Shown here: piece after piece, positions 61,269-64,000 of the stretch
Layout of the letters: every line of letters begins with the position of its first letter
Numbering within the stretch: position 1 is the first letter of the stretch
Source: Actinoplanes sp. NBRC 103695
GTDB lineage: Bacteria; Actinomycetota; Actinomycetes; Mycobacteriales; Micromonosporaceae
Reading direction: 5' to 3'
Assembly (NCBI RefSeq): GCF_030269485.1
Contig: NZ_BSTL01000001.1
Coordinates: 514,832-578,831, forward strand
Length of the DNA stretch: 64,000 nucleotides
Translations under genes and position numbers: made by a program
Notes under the pieces: model-generated
What the model was told of the DNA's origin: nothing
The model's input: only the letters and a program-made list of their open reading frames with translations
Databases searched by the model: none

Positions 61269-61322
61269 TAATGGCCGTAACTATGCATTGCCCATTAGCA
61301 AACCGTCAAGGGTGGTTACACT
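61269..61322. promoter_or_regulatory. Divergent promoter with TAATGG...CCATTA operator
   Basis: Inverted arms TAATGG (61269-61274) and CCATTA (61292-61297). Leftward promoter TTGACG (61309-61304), 18-bp spacer, CATAGT (61285-61280) for the oxidoreductase operon. Rightward -10 TACACT (61317-61322) is 7 bp before the TetR ATG, suggesting a leaderless message. The arms overlap both promoters, fitting mutual repression. Confidence 0.5.
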
Positions 61323-61328
61323 GCGAAG

Positions 61329-62036
61329 ATGGATAACGAGCCGCGCCCGATGAACCGGCGTGAGCGACTGCGGACCCAGACGCTCCAGGAGATGCGGGAT
61401 GCCTCGTTCGCGATCATCGACGCGGACGGCCTCCACGCCCTCTCGGTCGCGGCGCTGGCACGCGGCATGGCGATGTCGGCACCCGCGGTCTACCGATACT
61501 TCCCCTCGCGGGACGCGCTGGTCGCGCACCTGACGACGCTCGCCTACGAGCAGTTGATGGTGGCGATGAGCGAGGCGGCGGCCAGCGGCCGGCGGACGCC
61601 ACAGGCGCGCGTGCGACTGCTGGTCGCCTCCTACCGCGAGTGGGCGCTGCGATATCCGTGGCGGTACCGGATGCTGTTCGGCGAGCGCACCGCCGACCTG
61701 CCCGGCGACGCCGGCATCCGCACCCCGCTGGATCTGGCGATGGCGCTGCTCGTCGACCTGCTGGTCGCCGCGTCGGGCGATGCGTCGGCGCGTCGCACCA
61801 GTGGCGACCAGGCTCTGGACGAGCAGTTGCGATCATGGGCGAGCATTCAGGAACGCCCGGGGATCCCGCCGGCCGTCGCGACCGCCGCCATTCTCATCTG
61901 GACCCGGGTGCACGGCATCGTGAGCCTCGAACTCACCGGGATGCTCGACAACCATCCCCTCGACGCTGAGCGGCTGATCCGCCTCGAGGTCGACGGCGCA
62001 CTCCGGCAGCTCGTCGGGTCGACGCTGAGCGGCTGA
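61329..62036 (+). CDS. TetR-family repressor with WHG-type C-terminal domain (altered 3' end)
   Basis: ATG at 61329, 235 residues. HTH: LQEMRDASFAIIDADGLHAL, SVAALARGMAMSAPAVYRYF, PSRDALVAHL. The C-terminal domain with YREWALRYPWRYRMLFGE and ILIWTRVHGIVSLELTGML is the WHG class. The ending ...VDGALRQLVGSTLSG arises from a 59-bp tandem triplication; the ancestral tail VDGALRRLIEGLE can still be read, with small indels, in the third copy. The HTH and ligand domain are intact, so it may be functional. Confidence 0.87.
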   Translation: MDNEPRPMNRRERLRTQTLQEMRDASFAIIDADGLHALSVAALARGMAMSAPAVYRYFPSRDALVAHLTTLAYEQLMVAMSEAAASGRRTPQARVRLLVASYREWALRYPWRYRMLFGERTADLPGDAGIRTPLDLAMALLVDLLVAASGDASARRTSGDQALDEQLRSWASIQERPGIPPAVATAAILIWTRVHGIVSLELTGMLDNHPLDAERLIRLEVDGALRQLVGSTLSG

Positions 62037-62137
62037 TCCGCCTCGAGGTCGACGGCGCACTCCGGCAGCTCGTCGGGTCGACGCCGAGCGGCTGATCCGC
62101 CTCGGGTCGACGCGCACTGCGGCGGCTCATCGAGGGT
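61961..62137. repeat. 59-bp tandem triplication at the TetR 3' end
   Basis: Copies begin at 61961, 62020 and 62079. The first two are identical by eye. The third has lost AG and one G and differs at a few bases, ending with the presumed original stop TGA near 62145. As 59 is not a multiple of three, the second copy brings an early stop at 62036. Nothing else is seen in 62037-62194 except the downstream operator. Confidence 0.88.
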
Positions 62138-62180
62138 CTTGAATGAAGCGCGAGTCCTCCCTAAGCTGGTGCGCAGTCAC

Positions 62181-62193
62181 TTGAACGTTTCAA
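62181..62193. promoter_or_regulatory. LacI-type operator before the rhamnosidase pseudogene
   Basis: TTGAACGTTTCAA is the palindrome TTGAAACGTTTCAA with one A missing. It lies just before the first ATG (62195) and shares its core with the site at 59494-59507. Confidence 0.55.
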
Positions 62194-62194
62194 A

Positions 62195-63663
62195 ATGAGA
62201 CGCGGACGCCCGTGGCATCCGAAGCGCGTGGACTACGCCGCCGAACGCTCCTGCAAGCGGCGGGCCTGGTGCCCCTCGGAGCGGCGAACCTCCCGGCGCT
62301 CGCCCCGGATCCGGTGAGTGACTGGCGGTCGTACGTCGTCGCGCCGCCGAAGCGGACCCCCCCCGGCACGGGTCCTCACCACCACCGGCGACGTGCGTAA
62401 CCCGGACGGCCTGCTGCGCACCGGCGGGGCGCGGACCGTGCTGGTCCGCCCCGAGCCCACGCCACCGCCGTCCCGGCCGGCGGGCACCACCGCCACCGCG
62501 TCCTCGTTCCACCCGCCGAACAACGGCAACGACGGACAACCTCGCACGTACGGGCCCGGCAACGCGATCGACGACGATCCGAGCACGTGCGACGTGGACT
62601 ACGCGCGGGACTACTGGCGGCATCTGGTCGCCGTCCTGGACACCTGATACCCGAGGCGTCACCGACTCGTCCGGCCTGCTGAGCCGTGGCCTGAACGGCG
62701 CCGGTGGCTACGGCGACTACGCGTTCCTGCCCCGCAGCGGCGCGATCACCTACTACAACGCCAACTACGTGCAGGCGCTGAGCGACGGCGCCCGCCTGGC
62801 CGGCCTGCTCGGGCATCCCGCCGAGGCGGAACGCTGGACCCCTCGGGCCGCCACGGTCGCCGCCGCGGTCAACACCCGCCTGTGGGACGCACGAGCCGGC
62901 GCCTACCCTCGACTCGGCGGAGGGGCCCGTCCGACACGGCCAGGACGGCAATTCCATCGCGATCACCGCCGGCGTCGCCGACCCCGCCCGCTCGGCCGCG
63001 GCACTGACCTATCTGGACAACAACACCCGTCTCCCGTACGGCAACGCGTTCATGGACAACGACACCCGTCTCCCGTACCGCAACGCGTTCATGGACAACG
63101 ACACCCTGCCCGGCGTCGGTGGCGCCTCCCAGCGGGTGTACGCGTTCACGTCGTACCCGGAGATCGTCGCGCGGTTCCGCACGGGCCGGGCCGGCTCCGC
63201 CATCGACCAGATCAAGCGGACCTACGGCTGGATGCACACGCACGACCCCGGCCTCACCCAGTGGGAGGGCATCGGCCCCGGCGGGACGCCGTGCCAGGGC
63301 AGCTACACCAGCATGGCGCACGGCTGGTCCGTCGGCGTCCTGCCGGCGCTGATCAACGAGCTGCTCGGCGTGCTGCCGGCCACACCCGGTTTCGCCACCT
63401 GGTCGGTGACGCCACGCTCCGGCACCGTGACGTGGGCGCGCGGCCGGGTGCCGACGCCGCACGGCCCGATCACCGTGCAGTGGCGCACGACCCCGGAGTT
63501 CGTCCTGACGGTGACCGCCCCGCAGGGCACCTCCGGCACCGTCACTCTGCCGACGCCGCCTCCGGGAGCCCGCGTCCACGTGGACGACAAGCCGGCGGCC
63601 GCCGCCGGGGGAGCGCGCATCGAGCTGACCGGAGGAAAGCACACGATCACGGTCCGGAAGTAG
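62195..63663 (+). pseudogene. Decayed secreted GH78-like alpha-L-rhamnosidase
   Basis: A GTG at 62212 gives a Tat-like leader (ARGLRRRTLLQAAGLVPLGA, then ANLPALA). Fragments in shifting frames follow: TTTGDVRNPDGLLRTGGART; a discontinuity around 62640; NGAGGYGDYAFLPRSGAITY, YNANYVQALSDGARLAGLLG; a shift near 62920; then an open 3' part (from 63052) with AFTSYPEIVARFRTGRAGSA, TYGWMHTHDPGLTQWEGIGP, SYTSMAHGWSVGVLPALINE and a C-terminal beta domain. These match the six-hairpin barrel and tail of bacterial rhamnosidases. Most of the normal length (over 1000 residues) is missing, so the N-terminal catalytic half is deleted. A 39-bp tandem repeat lies at 63013-63106. Confidence 0.75.
63013..63106. 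repeat. 39-bp in-frame tandem repeat in the pseudogene
   Basis: Units start at 63013, 63052 and 63091 (third partial). They encode MDNDTRLPYRNAF-like 13-residue blocks. The unit is in frame, so the expansion alone would not break the gene. It is near the site where the frame was already lost. Confidence 0.85.
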
Positions 63664-63711
63664 GGGAGTCTCGCAGATCCGCCGGGCCGGGCCGGGTGCT
63701 CGCTCGCTGTT

Positions 63712-63800
63712 GCTGCCGCCGCTTGCGGCCGGCGCGGGGTTCGGCCGGGTCTGCCAGGCGCCCCGGGTGCCCGCTCGCTGTCGCTGCCGCCGCTTGCGGC
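63712..63800. repeat. Diverged copy of the intergenic repeat family
   Basis: The stretch from GCTGCCGCCGCTTGCGG to GGGTGCCCGCTC aligns with the 63-bp arm at 1080-1142 with several substitutions, and GTCGCTGCCGCCGCT follows again, as at 1147-1161. Same order of words as in the first repeat island, and again at a gene-free boundary. Confidence 0.75.
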
Positions 63801-63837
63801 CGTGGCCTGGCGCGGTCGGCGGTGGGACCGGGCGCGA

Positions 63838-64000
63838 GTGGTGGGAGCGGGCGTGAGTGGTGGGAGCGGGCGTGAGTGGTGGGAGCGGGCGTGAGTGGTG
63901 GGAGCGGGCGTGAGTGGTGGGAGCGGGCGTGAGTGGTGGGAGCGGGCGTGAGTGGTGGGAGCGGGCGTGAGTGGTGGGAGCGGGCGTGAGTGGTGGGAGC
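63838..64000 (+). repeat. 19-bp minisatellite, at least 8.5 copies
   Basis: The unit gtggtgggagcgggcgtga repeats perfectly from 63838 to the window edge (8 full copies plus 11 bp). It is strongly G-rich on the plus strand with GGG runs. It continues beyond the window. Related but degenerate GTGGTAG words occur at 1190-1250 in the first island. Confidence 0.92.

Noticed and set aside
63838..64000. CRISPR array
   Set aside because: The 19-bp units are contiguous with no spacers, so this is a minisatellite.

Overview
The window is very GC-rich, uses many GTG starts, packs genes with 1-4 nt stop/start overlaps, and carries families typical of filamentous actinomycetes (SARP, PucR, DUF574-type methyltransferase, WHG-type TetR, scabin-like toxin, rifampin monooxygenase-like enzyme). 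A soil actinomycete of the Micromonosporaceae type (for example Actinoplanes) fits best, but this is inference. No rRNA, tRNA, CRISPR array, integrase or transposase was recognised.

Layout. 1-900: 5' part of a SARP regulator gene. 900-1585: a gene-free repeat island with a 63-bp inverted repeat. 1.6-8.6 kb: a TerD-like orphan, a divergent TetR/hydrolase pair, a DUF3592 protein, a MetE-like methyltransferase and a protein with an N-terminal LQRxAGNxAV tag. 8.8-10.7 kb: a secreted lectin-like protein ending at a strong hairpin. 10.9-17.3 kb: a peptide ABC importer operon (binding protein, permease, permease-ATPase fusion, S12 serine hydrolase, second ATPase), followed by a PucR regulator. 19.0-23.2 kb: a VOC protein, a phosphotransferase and a large KAP-like membrane NTPase that look like an interruption. 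23.6-30.1 kb: a tightly coupled operon of an S9-S12 peptidase fusion, an M20 amidohydrolase, a GNAT acyltransferase and an N-succinyl/acylamino-acid racemase. Together with the importer this reads as a pathway for taking up peptides, cutting them and converting D-amino acids to L-amino acids.

30.5-36 kb: a PIG-L-like deacetylase, a GNAT protein, a rifampin-monooxygenase-like flavoenzyme with an upstream 19-codon leader ORF, and a membrane-anchored multicopper oxidase. 36-45.4 kb: an XRE-like/NBR1-Ig protein, a membrane protein, a secreted GH-A-like/IPT protein, a FucP-type symporter coupled to a lone sugar-binding lipoprotein, and a frameshifted GH16-ricin enzyme divergent from a GntR/UTRA regulator with two palindromic operators. 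45.4-50.7 kb: a tandem GNAT, a chemoreceptor, a two-component system and a secreted trypsin-like protease. 50.8-54.4 kb: a second AGN-tagged protein with a papain/NlpC-like domain, a secreted scabin-like ADP-ribosyltransferase, a PHB-depolymerase-type esterase and a methyltransferase. 54.4-59.5 kb: a MerR regulator behind a GH106-like rhamnosidase. 59.5-62 kb: a membrane protein and MDR oxidoreductase divergent from a TetR gene whose 3' end was rewritten by a 59-bp triplication. 62.2-63.7 kb: a decayed GH78-like rhamnosidase pseudogene. 63.7-64 kb: a second copy of the repeat family followed by a 19-bp minisatellite.

Themes: peptide/D-amino-acid salvage, plant-glycan (rhamnoside) use under a shared LacI-type operator, secreted or injected effectors, and several relics that show active gene decay.
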